64,000 bases of DNA from Lateolabrax maculatus (GCA_031216445.1 CM062219.1:19354501-19418500); one strand, 5' to 3'; shown: positions 46,084 to 56,991, counted from the stretch's first letter. Numbers and translations are program-made. Notes: generated from the letters alone by a model not told the origin.

Positions 46084-46190
46084 ATAAGTCGGCCTGATAC
46101 TGAATTAAAGCTCCCAATTAGGCAAAACTATTTGATCTGCGTGCATCAGGCCTGACCCAACACACACACATTCTAATGCAAACATGCTGT
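45950..46190. promoter_or_regulatory. Candidate conserved non-coding element split by (GT)n
   Basis: Left half: TATTAGGCTCTAATAATGAC and AAGTAATACCATTAAGG. Right half: GAATTAAAGCTCCCAATTAG, AAAACTATTTGATCTGCGTG and CATCAGGCCTGACCC. A 55-bp GT tract (46027-46081) sits between the halves. Confidence 0.38.
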
Positions 46191-46192
46191 CA

Positions 46193-46195
<3 letters not shown>

Positions 46196-46226
<31 letters not shown>
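46196..46226. repeat. (GT)15 microsatellite and adjoining GA
   Basis: GT run followed by GAGAGATAGAGAGAG. Another GA run lies at 46356-46382. Confidence 0.95.
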
Positions 46227-46233
<7 letters not shown>

Positions 46234-46409
46234 TAGAGAGAGAATGAGAGATGAGACCTAAATGCCTTCATAATTAAAAAGAAAGAGAAAAATGATGATA
46301 ATTATTATGTAAATCCATGAATTTCAGTGGCATTCACATGTGAGTTATATTCATATAGAGAGAGTGAGGAGAGAGAGAGAGAGGTTTAGAGGAGTGAGCG
46401 GGTGTGTTC

Positions 46410-46710
46410 GCCTGGTTTAACAACATTATCATAATTAATCAGATAACACTGACATTATTGGTGTAGCAATTACCATTACAGTTATCTGTCGCCTGCTGCT
46501 TGTTATTGTCCTTTCATTGTTTCTGTAATCATGACCATCATCATCATCATCCTTTATATGCTGATTCGTAATATCGACTATTAATTTACTCCATGTAATA
46601 TTTCATTCATCTGTTCTGATCTGAGCCGCTAGTGTTTATCTGACTGTGTCACCCCTGTAACCATCTTCAGTTATAATTAAAGGACCAAAAGCAATTATGT
46701 CCCCCCCTTC
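46410..46710. promoter_or_regulatory. Candidate conserved non-coding element (strong-looking)
   Basis: ATCATAATTAATCAGATAAC, GTAGCAATTACCATTACAG, GCTGATTCGTAATATCG, ACTATTAATTTACTCCATG and CAGTTATAATTAAAGG over 300 bp of unique sequence, with only a short (ATC)5 inside. The density of homeodomain cores and absence of stops-free frames favour a regulatory element. Confidence 0.4.
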
Positions 46711-46937
46711 CTCCCGTCCCGTGGCACTCAGGCCCACTGGTTCCTACTGAAGACATATACAGTTTCATCAACAAAAAAAAAAAACAGCTGGTTACTGTAG
46801 TTTTTGAAAAACATTACTCAAACAGGAGGAAAGGTGCATTACTTGGGGACTATTTTCAGCAGTGGATTAATCCAAATCTGTATTGATGACCCCAGTGTGT
46901 GTTAATGGTAATGAAGGAACATGTCACCCAATGCAAC

Positions 46938-47545
46938 AATGACTATGTTTACATGAACTTAATATTCCACTATTATTCTGAATATGACAATATTCCGAAT
47001 TTGATACGGATCATGTAGACAGCATAGTTCTTTTGGATAGTCCGAATTAGACCTTATTCCGAATTTAGCATTTTCTGATAAAGACATGTGAGATATGCTA
47101 GTATTGTTTCGGTTTTAGGAGCATTCTACAAAGCATTAAGGATATATGTCTCAATAAGGGTTTTTACCGCAGTTTGGGCCTCTTGCCTGTTTACGGTCAG
47201 CTCTGTGCGTTGTAAACAAACCAACTACCGGTAACCAACAGTGTGTAAGGCCAGGGTAGAGATGCATGCCCAAAAGAATAAGCCCACATTTCTGGTTGGA
47301 AGGAGAAACACGCCTGCTTTTAAATAATTTAAAAGACTTTGATATCAACAGGTTTTGACAAACTGGCCAAACCAGAATGCTTATTGTCAGACGTACATCA
47401 TGAAGGCATTACACACTAATTGGAGTATTCAAGGCTGAATGTAAACAGGAATATAAGGGACAATTTATTTTCATTTGCCATGTAAACAGCTTAGTAGGAA
47501 TATCGTATTTTTGGAATAAAACCGGAATATTCTGTGCATCACTGA
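46938..47545. mobile_element. PIF/Harbinger-like DNA element, non-autonomous remnant
   Basis: Both ends carry related inverted wording: left ATGTTTACATGAACTTAATA then TTCC, right CATGTAAACAGC followed by GGAATAT and a CCGGAATATTC. The middle encodes a degraded Myb/SANT-like protein. No DDE transposase frame is present. Boundaries are approximate. Confidence 0.55.
47266..47358 (+). pseudogene. Myb/SANT-like (Harbinger accessory) protein, broken N-terminal fragment
   Basis: From ATG at 47266 the frame reads MPKRISPHFWLEGETRLLLN and continues NLKDFDINRF before a TGA at 47356. The W-x2-E-x-T-x-LL-x3-LKD-x-D spacing fits helix 1 of the trihelix/Myb-like DNA-binding domain encoded by the second gene of PIF/Harbinger transposons. 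In active relatives the reading continues past this point; here a stop and small deletions end it. It is therefore a dead copy. The family assignment is from motif spacing, not from a search. Confidence 0.6.
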
Positions 47546-48650
47546 AGCGTTTTGAATAATTAGATGACAATGTAGCTCCATGGCTCAGAGGAGTAAGACA
47601 TAGCAGGCATTGATACACACACAATACTTGTTAGTAGGCTACATTCATTGTTGGTTTTGATATCACCAAACTTCCTTTAAAGTCAATTTTGGTATCCTTT
47701 TACTCAATCATTTTAATGGTATTTCTGGTTAAAAGGTAGTTTGTTGTAGTATAGATCTCCTTAATGTATCGTGTTTGTACTGTATATTTAGTATTTATTC
47801 AATACACTACTGTTAATAGATTAGGGTGTGTAGGAAGAGATTGGAGTGTCAGAACGGCCGTCACACATGATGTTATTAGCCACTTTAGAGTCCTCACTAC
47901 ACCACTAACACATGGGCGATGCCAGGAGAGCAGCAGTGGAGGTGTTGAGTTGTGCCACGCCAAGACCATGACACAAGGGTGAATTGTTTGATTTCTTGTT
48001 TTGGACTAAGTGAAGGTTTTGCCACCCACATTTTTATCCGTAAACCAAAACCTGAACTGCCCACATTTAAAAGGAGAGTTGGCCAGCCAAAGCGAGGAGA
48101 GTGGAAATCAATCGACGCCCGCCATCATCGGGGATGGTCCATGTTTTTAATGTCAATCAATTGCACCTGCACTTTCCCTGCTGTTCCAAAATGTCTGCTG
48201 TGAAAGGAAATCAGATTTGTCAGCCAACTGGTCAGCTGATCTGATGGGACAGTAAAAGGAACAACCAGGCCTTCATGTAAAACAGCAGCATGATTGTAAT
48301 ATTCATGTTATTACATACTTTAGATTAGGCAAACCACTTGTGGAACAGGGCAGCACCTACATCACCCTGTGGCAGCTTTAAACATATAGACTGGTTTTTA
48401 GCACTTATGTGGAAAATAGGATTATTATGGATAAAATGTAATTAAATGTTTCATTGACAATGAATCTTGACCAAGAGAGTTATGGCATGTTTTGTGGTTC
48501 TGTTGTCACTAACTGAAACCCATTGTAGCACCAAAAACATTTTTCCCCTCTGAGTCCAGACGGACCTGGAGGAACTTTGCCTCCTGTTTTCCACTTACAA
48601 ACCGTCCAACTTGTTTGTCCTGATAAGTGAGACGTAAATCCGTCGCCTCC
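47546..48650. other. No gene recognised
   Basis: Unique-looking. Short frames at 47764-48203 (72 and 83 codons) lack recognisable content. Confidence 0.5.
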
Positions 48651-48654
48651 CTTT

Positions 48655-48900
48655 CTTTCATAGGTGGGAATAACTTGTTCCGCCCGGCGACCTGATGGTG
48701 ATGGATGATGATTGGACGGTCGGATCAGGGTCTGCCGTGTATTCCCATGCATCATCCGACTCTCTCTCTCTGCCCCGACGATCTGCACCTGCGCCGCCTC
48801 GCTTCCCCCGAAAATACCTCTGATTAATGTCCGGAGCCGGAGAGGGGAGCAGAGCGGGGAGATGCTGTGGTATTAATTAAACCAACCCTAACACCCCCAC
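48655..48900. promoter_or_regulatory. GC-richer candidate regulatory block
   Basis: CpG-containing, unique block: TTGTTCCGCCCGGCGACC, GATTGGACGGTCGGATC, ATCTGCACCTGCGCCGCC (with a CACCTG E-box), TCTGATTAATGTCCGGAGCC and GTGGTATTAATTAAACC. A 102-codon minus-strand frame (48480-48788) overlaps it but has no recognisable domain. Confidence 0.35.
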
Positions 48901-48911
48901 CCCTGCTATAC

Positions 48912-49390
48912 ATGTGAAGGAGGAAAGAGGATGGAGAGAAGGAAAGAATTGAGGGGGAGAAACAAATATAAAGGGGGAAGAAAAGCGACAAGAGAAAGAC
49001 AAGAAGGGGATAATGAGAAAGGAAAAAGTGGAAGGAAGCAAAATTGAAAGACTGATAGAGAGAAACATGGGGAATGTAAAGAGTGATGGAGTGAGAAAAA
49101 GGAAAGACATAATCAGAGAGAGAAAAGAAACAAAGATGGAGACATACAGGAAAAATGACAAAAAAATCAAAGTAAAAGAGGATAAAGAGGAAAAGGAGTG
49201 ACAAAAGCGAAAGATACAGAGAGAGAAAAGAGGAGAAACAGAAATGGATACAAGAAAGAGCAGAAGTAAAAGAATATAGATGAAAGAGAGAAAGAGAAGG
49301 TGATGATATGTTGACTGAAGGGAGGTAAAGAATGACGCAGATATGGTAAAAGACATGGAAACAGAGAAACAGAGAGAGATACTGTGGCTG
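48912..49390. repeat. Polypurine tract of about 480 bp
   Basis: GAAAGAGGAAAAG-type sequence on the plus strand. The 126- and 190-codon minus-strand frames are low-complexity artefacts. Confidence 0.92.
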
Positions 49391-50139
49391 TATGAATGCC
49401 CCTGTGCAACCCTGCAGAGGCTGCAGTGCTTCCTTTGGTCAGGAGACATACCTGCTAATAATAAATAATAAAATCTGTAGCTCGCCGCTCAGACAAACAA
49501 CCCTTCTCTTGTAAACGTGCACGCTCTGTGTGTGTATATATAGCTTGGTATAACATCTGCGTTACCAAGGTCACATTAGCCACTTCAGCATCATCTGATG
49601 ACAAAAAATGTGAGATAACCGGACAGGAGATGAAGGCCAAGGATAAGCTCACTAGTCATGACTTAGTCCCTATATTTTAAAGCAGTGGGGCACCATCAAG
49701 GCATGAACCTAACAATTTCCTTCTATATGTGTGTGTGTGTATATATATACCATAACATTAGCTACAAAACTTTCTCACTGCAAACATTAACAATATGACA
49801 GGCAGCCAGCATGCACGATCTGGACCCTGAAACTAAAGCAGCTAAATCATCATCATTAATGTCACTGATATTATTATTATGTTATATTATATTCCATGAA
49901 TAAGGAACAGGAAAGAAAACATGCACCCATGTCCAACCCTGGTTTGGAGATTTCACTGCTAAGAGGGAGTGATGATCCACCAGCTAGAACTAGCTCAGAA
50001 GAACGGGGCTTGTGTAACCAAGGGAGACCGGGGATGTTGTTGCTTGCTTCTCTGTAACATCACTTTCATGACTGAACCGAGAAGACAATTTTAAACTGGA
50101 CTTTGCCACCTGGGGAAGTTTTGGGTTGCTATGAGATTT
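49391..50139. other. No gene recognised
   Basis: GT/TA patches at 49526-49540 and 49728-49748. Otherwise unique-looking. Confidence 0.5.
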
Positions 50140-50375
50140 GGTATATATTTCCATGGTCCCCAGAGGTTGAACCCTGATCCCCTGACTTTTCATCTAGCAC
50201 CACTCGCAGTTCAGAGTTTTCACTTACCCTGTGAAGTACCACAGCAGTGCTAGATGGACTGGCAGCAGGTTTTATACAGACATGCGTGGTTCCCAGGATG
50301 ATGTATCCCAACGATGTAGGTGGTTCCCTGACATTAGCACCACCAGCAGGTTGACTTATGACTTTGAGGAAATGT
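50140..50375 (-). repeat. Teleost interspersed repeat, second family, copy 2 of 3
   Basis: CATGGTCCCCAGAGGTTGAA, CCCCTGACTTTTCATCTAGC and CACCACCAGCAGGTTGAC. The CCCCAGAGG-TGAACCCT wording is shared with 57760-57790 and, inverted, with 18255-18275. Confidence 0.55.
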
Positions 50376-50514
50376 ATTGACAGTCACAAAAACATATTAT
50401 ACCATACACAGTGGACTCAAATGAGTGTGTGGCGTCCAACCGAGAGTTAACTATTATCATGCATTAAACAAACAGGAATAAAGATGTACATTTAGAGCGC
50501 TTTTAATTCTGATT

Positions 50515-50712
50515 TTGCTATCTGACATGCTATATAGTCCTCCATGGAGTTATCTCGGGATAGTGAATGACCAGCACTATTACATCAGCCGCTATGGCTA
50601 TGGCTGGTTTGAACAGCGACAAGCTCCGAGTGTTGGGCTGTTTCACCACGGTCGAGTAGGGGCCACGGAACTGACCTTTCACCTCCAAGGAGAAGCTCAG
50701 CGGTAACCACAC
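50515..50712. other. Unrecognised stretch open on both strands
   Basis: The plus strand reads a 63-codon frame (contains HYYISRYGYGWFEQRQAP). The minus strand reads a 60-codon frame (contains VKGQFRGPYSTVVKQPNTR) over the same DNA. Base composition is higher in GC than its flanks. It may be a transposon or pseudogene fragment; I cannot name it. Confidence 0.2.
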
Positions 50713-51179
50713 ACGCCAACAAGAATCTACTGTATGTGATTATGTGTACATGTAAAATAATTCTAATTTAACGTGGAGTTCATCTTTCAGTTACTGCATG
50801 TTTTGAGTGTTGAGAGTAAACTGGGTTATCAGTCAGATGTGTGTTTAGCGGGACAGAGACAGGACGAAGAAGAAGCTGGCTCCATTGAAACACCCCGGAG
50901 AATGAGCAACTGTTTTTTGTCATTGAAAAGCATTTCAAACTTTTTGAAGGGCAGCAATGTCTCCCTGGTGTAAACCTCTGAAATAATACTAATATTAATC
51001 CTAAAAATAATGAGATAATGTATCAGCTTATTAAAAAGCTGAAACGATAATCTGAAATGAAAACAGGCAGAAATATTATATATATATAAAAAAGAAAAAG
51101 CAGCTCGCCCTGTGTGAGAGCGACTCTGCAGTTTACACCTAGCAGCCACTGTCTACAGCAAACACATTTCTTTTTCAGC

Positions 51180-51370
51180 GGCATTATTTAAAAATGCAAA
51201 TAGATGCAATTACACTCGCCTTGTTTATCAGCAGTTATTACCAGTATTTTGGCGTTGCCGCGCTGAAGAGGAGCCATATTTCAAAGCGTTCGCCGTCGGC
51301 CGCTCGCTAACGCAGATAACGAGTTTCCCCCCTCGCAGATGTAATTACAAAACTATTTTCTGGAAAACAA
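51180..51370. promoter_or_regulatory. Candidate conserved non-coding element with octamer site
   Basis: Perfect POU octamer ATGCAAAT at 51194-51201. Also GATGCAATTACACTCGCC, CAGCAGTTATTACCAGTAT, GCTAACGCAGATAACGAG and CAGATGTAATTACAAAAC. CpGs are retained in the centre (CGCCGTCGGCCGCTCG). Unique and non-coding in appearance. Confidence 0.4.
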
Positions 51371-51840
51371 CTCCAGTCCCACGACCCCCACTGACGCACA
51401 CACACGCACACACACATGCATACCTACATATGTAGATATACATGTGGGAACACACACATTCCCTTGCAGCAGTTCTAAAAATAGCCTGGTCCTTACAGAT
51501 ACAGATCAGTTGATGGATTCATAGTGAGGCTGTTATTACTGGGATTAATAATAATTTACTGTGTGTGTGTGTGTTCATGTTTTAAACTGTAAGTATGTAG
51601 ACATTTGTGTGTGTGTTTTCTGTGTCTGAATTAATTGTGTTATTAAGGCTCATCATTTTCATAGGGTTTTTATTTTGATTTTTTTTTTAAAGAAGATCAT
51701 TCTAGGCTGTATTTCATGCAGAATGTACGTGACTACTCATGTAAATGTTGTTTTCTGTGGTGAGAAGACATTTACTACCACAGTTTACAGTAGAAGAGGT
51801 TGCGTCTCAGCCTCACCTTATAGAGAATGAAATGATAAGC

Positions 51841-51869
51841 CATATGTGTATATATATATATGTGCATGT

Positions 51870-51909
<40 letters not shown>
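51841..51909. repeat. (TA)n microsatellite
   Basis: TATATA runs at 51849-51860 and 51870-51909. Confidence 0.95.
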
Positions 51910-51913
<4 letters not shown>

Positions 51914-52489
51914 CCAGTTTTTACACAGTACACAGTATTTATAATTTTTTCAACTCTAATTAAACACCAACACATTTTGGATTAAAAATAAATCTTATTT
52001 CATTATGAGAAAGAATATAAGGAATAAAAACATGAGTGACGATTAATTGCTGTTTGGATGTCTGTCTATCATGTGTTAAAGTGAGACATCACGAATCATA
52101 CATTCCTTTCTTTCTCGCAGGACTGAACGACATTTTCGGTTCACGTTTATTGCGTGGTGATGAACTGCAACACGTCCAACTTTATGAGTTGAAAAGGGGC
52201 ACCTAAACACAGAGTTCAGAGGAATAGACGCAGCTTCAGCCCCGTCTCATTCACCTCCCGCAATCTGACCGACATGTGGAGAGGCTCTCCACTGTTCCAG
52301 CCTGTTTAGAAGGGACTGACTTCTTCAGTTTGGAAAATGGCAGAGGGGAAGTGCAGTGTACTGTAAAAAAAACAGGGAGCGATCTCACCACACCAATTCT
52401 TGTCTGACCTCACCATCACACCTTCATCACTGAGTTTGACCACCTCACCTTTATTTAAGTTTAAAAGCATTTGAGGGGAATTATCGATT

Positions 52490-52645
52490 ATTTTTATTTT
52501 GCATCATTGCGTGCCGCCTTCCTAACATCAAGACCGATTTCAACCTAAATGAATGGGACAGTAACGCGTAAAGAAGACGATTCCGTGGTATATCTATCAC
52601 TGCATATCACGTACGACAGATGTAACAGGAGGAAAACGACGTAAC
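52490..52645. repeat. Probable teleost interspersed repeat fragment
   Basis: CATCAAGACCGATTTCAACC, AATGAATGGGACAGTAACGC and GCATATCACGTACGACAGAT. Recurrent wording, moderate certainty. 51910-52489 holds nothing recognised. Confidence 0.4.
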
Positions 52646-52734
52646 AAGATGAAACAGACAAGAGAGGGAGACTCGACCACAGGGGACCATCTAGTTAATG
52701 TGATGTCTGTGACAGGGAGAGGAGAACTAGAACT

Positions 52735-52875
52735 ACTTTTTATTTTTATACTTTTCAGAGCCTGTACTTTTTCACTTTTACTTAAGTAAGGAAGTTGAAT
52801 CAGAGTTCTTTTTTTACACCAGTATCTGAACTTCTACTTGAGTAACGTATATGTGTACTGTTGCCACCTCTGCTG
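52735..52875. repeat. Teleost repeat fragment (family of 57998)
   Basis: TACTTTTTCACTTTTACTTAA and then GTAAGG, CTTCTACTTGAGTAACG and TTGCCACCTCTG. This is the terminal 'acttaagta/acttgagta' region of a very common fish repeat. Confidence 0.55.
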
Positions 52876-53471
52876 AAAACATGTAGAGGTGTGCAGGTCC
52901 TTTAAAGCTTCTGATGTGAATACAACCACACACGGAGCAAAAGACAAACATCAGCGCTCTGCAGTGTATGTACTCTCTTTCTTTATGTTCTGTAAAGCAG
53001 TTTTTGCATCGCCACTGTGTTTTAAAGGAGCCGTACAAATTAACTTGCCTGGCTCCTATTGTTTGCACGTTGCTATTTTATTTGTGTCCTGTATGTAACT
53101 CATGTCAAGTCCAAGTCATTTATACAAAATCACAAGTTTGTCTCAGAGGGCTTTTCAGCCTCTAGAGCATATACAATGACATTTTATAATTTTTGTGTGA
53201 TCTCATTTATTTTATTCAGTGCTAATCCTGTTACTGCTGCAGTGATCAAAATACCCCACGCAGATCAATAGAGTTTCTTTTAATTTGATTAATTTTATGA
53301 GATTTTTCATCATATGTGCTTTAACACTGTTGTCATGTCAACATCCAAAGTGTGAAGTGAAATTCATATGTTCATCATCCGCCATCTGTGCACACGTCAA
53401 TCTGTCACACAGACACAGAGAACACGCAACAAACACGCAGTCAAAGATAGCATGAGCGCTCACTGGCTCTC

Positions 53472-53616
53472 TCTCACACACACACACCTGCACACACACC
53501 TGCACACACACCTGCATACATGTGCATGTGCACATGCTAAAATGTCACAGATATACATCATAGACACATCTGAACACACATCTGAAAGCACAGATGCACA
53601 GTTAAATGTATTTCAG

Positions 53617-53647
<31 letters not shown>

Positions 53648-53770
53648 CCTGCAGCGAAGGCGTTGCACTGCAGATGTGTGTGCTGAATGCACAGGATGCG
53701 ACGCCACACATGAGTGGTTGTCACAGCGTTTGGATGACAGATGTAGTACTCTGGTCCAGGCTCGGTTCCA

Positions 53771-53826
<56 letters not shown>
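53472..53826. repeat. 12-bp tandem repeat and two (CA)n tracts
   Basis: Three CACACACACCTG units at 53479-53514, then CA tracts at 53617-53644 and 53772-53826 (55 bp). Thr-His frames here are artefacts. A decayed copy of the AAGTCATTTATACAAAATC tail lies at 53105-53135. Confidence 0.93.
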
Positions 53827-53827
<1 letters not shown>

Positions 53828-53834
53828 CTAAAGC

Positions 53835-53920
53835 CACTCTTCATTTATCAATAATTGGTTTTTAATTCCATTTGGCAGCCAGCAGCGCGAGCGGCAGAAC
53901 AACGACAATAATTAGTCCAT
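53835..53920. promoter_or_regulatory. Candidate conserved non-coding element
   Basis: TTATCAATAATTGGTTTTTA, ATTCCATTTGGCAGCCAGCA, GCGCGAGCGGCAGAAC and GACAATAATTAGTCC. Unique, with an ATTGG and two TAATT cores, directly right of the (CA)n tract. Confidence 0.37.
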
Positions 53921-54564
53921 CGGAGAGAAAGAAAAAGAAGAAGAAGAAGGGATGGGAGGCAAAGTTTCAGGGACCGTCTCTAAAGAGACAGAAACCCACC
54001 TGACCGTTGTACGGATGAGAAGATTTAATGGCATTCTTTACAGTAAGATCGTTTTTCACAGTTCACAGTAGAGAGATGATTCAGACTGAGGACAGTTACA
54101 TGATATGTACAGTATCTGGCGCCACCAAACCAACAGGATGTTTCATGAGTCTTTGACTTCTTGAGCTTTTTATTTCAAATGTATGCCCCAGTGGCCCCTA
54201 ACAGGTTAATTCAGCCAAGATCCATCCAGGTTATTTGTCCCTATGTGTGCTGCGTATTTCATACATCTGTTTGTGATGGGAAGGTGGAGGGTGTTAGGGG
54301 CTGGGCAGGAAGACACAAATAAACATTTGAGATTTAAAGAATGTGGCGTTTATCCCCCTAAACATTAGAGTAAAAAAACAAAGCAACTGAAATATTAACT
54401 AAATCCGGCCCTAAATGAGGTGAGAAGTGAACGAAAAATACAGAAAACTGAACTGCCACTCTGCCCTCTCTCCCCTCATTTCTTGTGTCTCCACTGTCTA
54501 CAGTGAAGGCATAAACGGTCCACAGAAGACCTTTATTTGTTGTCTGTCTATACATTTGTGGTAG

Positions 54565-54640
54565 ACTGGCTAACAATCCAGGGTTGCTTGCCCAGTGTAT
54601 GCTGGGATATGCTCCAGCCCTCTGTGACCCAAGACAGTGT
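54565..54640 (+). repeat. LINE/SINE 3' tail fragment, second copy
   Basis: CAATCCAGGGTTGCTTGCCC, AGTGTATGCTGGGATATGCT and CCAGCCCTCTGTGACCC. Same type as 9447. Confidence 0.6.
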
Positions 54641-54924
54641 TTGCTTCTCTGTCTCTTATTACTCACAATGAATGCAATTTTCTAATTTCTTTAGGAATCT
54701 TCAGCTCCCCTCATCAAATCTTTCTAACTTCTTGAAATCCAGTTCTCCCCATATAGTTATGCTCTAGTAAGATTCATTAAAATAATGTTAGTCCACTACT
54801 CTATTGAAGCTAAATGATGTTCACAATATAAATAATGACTCCACGTGGTTTATGGTTGCACTACTCTATCAAATTGTGGATCAGTCTGACATATTTGATA
54901 TCTTTGGACACTTAGGGAACTCCA

Positions 54925-55045
54925 CTAGAATTTGAAGGAATAGTTCAACATTTTGGATAAAAACACTGATTCACTTTCTGGCAGAAAATCAGATTTGGAG
55001 ATTTATACCTGTCATGTCTGCCAAGAAAAAGTCTAGCAAGTCTCC
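54925..55045. repeat. Teleost interspersed repeat (one end)
   Basis: GGAATAGTTCAACATTTTGG, CACTTTCTGGCAGAAAATCAG and TTTATACCTGTCATGTCTG. A common fish element, truncated. Confidence 0.55.
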
Positions 55046-55349
55046 TGTATAGTTAGAAATAATGTCACCTGTCACTCGAGTTCACCTGGACTTTTCATGT
55101 CCATTGGTATACAGTTCTGTCTGTGACTGTTGAATAAACTTCTACTGGAAGTACTGAACAGATGAAGAAAAATAAGCCACCTCATTCAGTTTTTTTTTTA
55201 GGCTTAGCTTCAGGACAGGTTGACCTCCAATGTCTTCCTCTACTGTTGACTAGAGCTGTGATTATTTTTCTGTTTTGTCAGTTTAGCGTCACAGACTCTC
55301 TCTTACATCCCAACAAGCCCAAGAATGTTTCCATCTTCCTGTCCTAATG

Positions 55350-55640
55350 ACGAGCGCCTCATGGCCCTGCAGTCGCTCATTATGACATCACATAATCAGC
55401 GTAAAAACTAGCCGAGCCTTTAATCCGCCGCAGAGGTGGATCCAGACTGTTCCTCCGCTCCGGCCTCAGTTCATTACATTTGATTGATATTAACTCTATA
55501 GAATTAATTTTAATTCATTTCATTAGCAAAATTGGAGCAGCAGAACGTGCCTCTGACATGGCGTGACCTTTGACCTTTAGATTTGCAGAACAGCAGATTG
55601 CAGACAAGACCCAACCAGCGGGATGTGACCTTATTTAGAG
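55350..55640. promoter_or_regulatory. Candidate conserved non-coding element with a perfect DR1
   Basis: TCATTATGACATCACATAAT (CRE-like TGACATCA), GCCTTTAATCCGCCGC, TTGATTGATATTAACTC, TAGAATTAATTTTAATTC and CATTTCATTAGCAAAATTGG. It is followed by TGACCTTTGACCT (55564-55576), a perfect DR1 for RXR-partner, HNF4 or COUP-TF receptors, and another TGACCT at 55626. No coding frame or repeat wording. Confidence 0.42.
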
Positions 55641-56950
55641 TTTAATCACCCCCGCACACACATAGACACACACAGAGTGGGCAAAATAAATAAAACATCC
55701 GTTTTTATTGTAGAAATCTTGAAGCTTTTCTTTTTTTGCCTTACTCCTGGTAACATGGAGGTGTTTAACCTCAGCCGCTAACAGTGTGAACAAGTGTCAA
55801 CGCTCTCAGAGCTGAACCACACGACTGTCAGGATCTCCAGACTGACAGGGTGATAACTGAGGCAGAGACATAAATAAGCAAACATATTTGATCCAAATGA
55901 CAGTGAAACCATGCACACTGACACATTCTAATTAAAAACAGATAGGGATCGGTAGCTGGCAGTCGAAACAGGTGGCTAAAGAAAACACTAATAAGACAGA
56001 GAAAAGGATTCTGTGAGAAATGGTATTTTTTTTCTGAATAAAATGTACAAAATATGAAATTAAATATACTAATAAATATATGAATAGTTTTTCAGAACTC
56101 ATAATATTTGGTTCATAATATCATTAATACTATTATTTATTCTAAGTTTAAAAAAAATTGTTTATTTCCCCTGGGGATTGGTCACTTTTCAAAATTCTAT
56201 TTGTTTTTTTTTTTTAATTTCTGTTCTGATATTCTCCCACCTCTCTGCAAGTTTCCAGTTAAAATAAACTGTTTGACTGCACATGGTTTAAAACCTGTGT
56301 TCTGTGGCCCATTTCTACTGACTAGCCCAGAGATCCTGACCCACAGCATGTAAGTAGACTTTCCTGCTCAGCATCTGCTTTTGTTGATATTTTGTTTAAA
56401 TATATATTATTTTATGACCCAGGTTTTTAATTACAATGTCTTATTATTTATAGAAATTATTTAGTAGCCCAAATGTTTTAGGAAAAGTAAAAACTGTAAA
56501 TATAACCCTTATACCCATATTTTCCACTTGACGACCTGGGAATGAGAACAGGTTGACAAGAACACCTCTCCCTCCCTTCAGTGCTCCTTCAGAAGTGTTG
56601 TGTGGCTCTGTTCGAGCCACTTTGTTTGTTTCCCGTTAACAGAGCCAGGGGCTGAGTGCGAACGCCAGATTTCTTCTCAGCGCACACAGAGTATGAACAG
56701 CCAGTGGACCATGTGGAGATATTAAAAGACAAGTTAAGCTTTTCTTTACAAATTAGTAACAAAACTATGATATTTTTGTGCAAAAAGAAACCAAAAAACT
56801 AACCAGTGAGATCAGGCTCAGTCTGAAATGTGAACATGTTTCCATTTGTATTTTTGTATTTTTTCACACTAAACTCCTGACTCAGATTATAATTTTAGTC
56901 CAAATGTTGCTGAGTTTAAACCTCACCTGGCCAGACAGATTTACACAGGG
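55641..56950. other. No gene recognised
   Basis: AT-rich unique-looking DNA. Short frames at 56108-56353 and 56589-56783 are unsupported. Confidence 0.5.
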
Positions 56951-56956
56951 GAGTAG

Positions 56957-56991
<35 letters not shown>

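Noticed and set aside
48480..48788. 102-codon minus-strand frame as an alternative tcf4 first exon
   Set aside because: No clear donor at its end and no similarity that I know; the underlying block is better explained as regulatory.
48824..49449. Minus-strand frames of 126 and 190 codons that look like membrane proteins
   Set aside because: Also a polypurine-tract artefact; hydrophobicity comes from TTT/CTT/TCT codons.
53472..53826. Regularly spaced repeats resembling a CRISPR array
   Set aside because: A 12-bp unit without spacers in a vertebrate microsatellite region; no cas genes.
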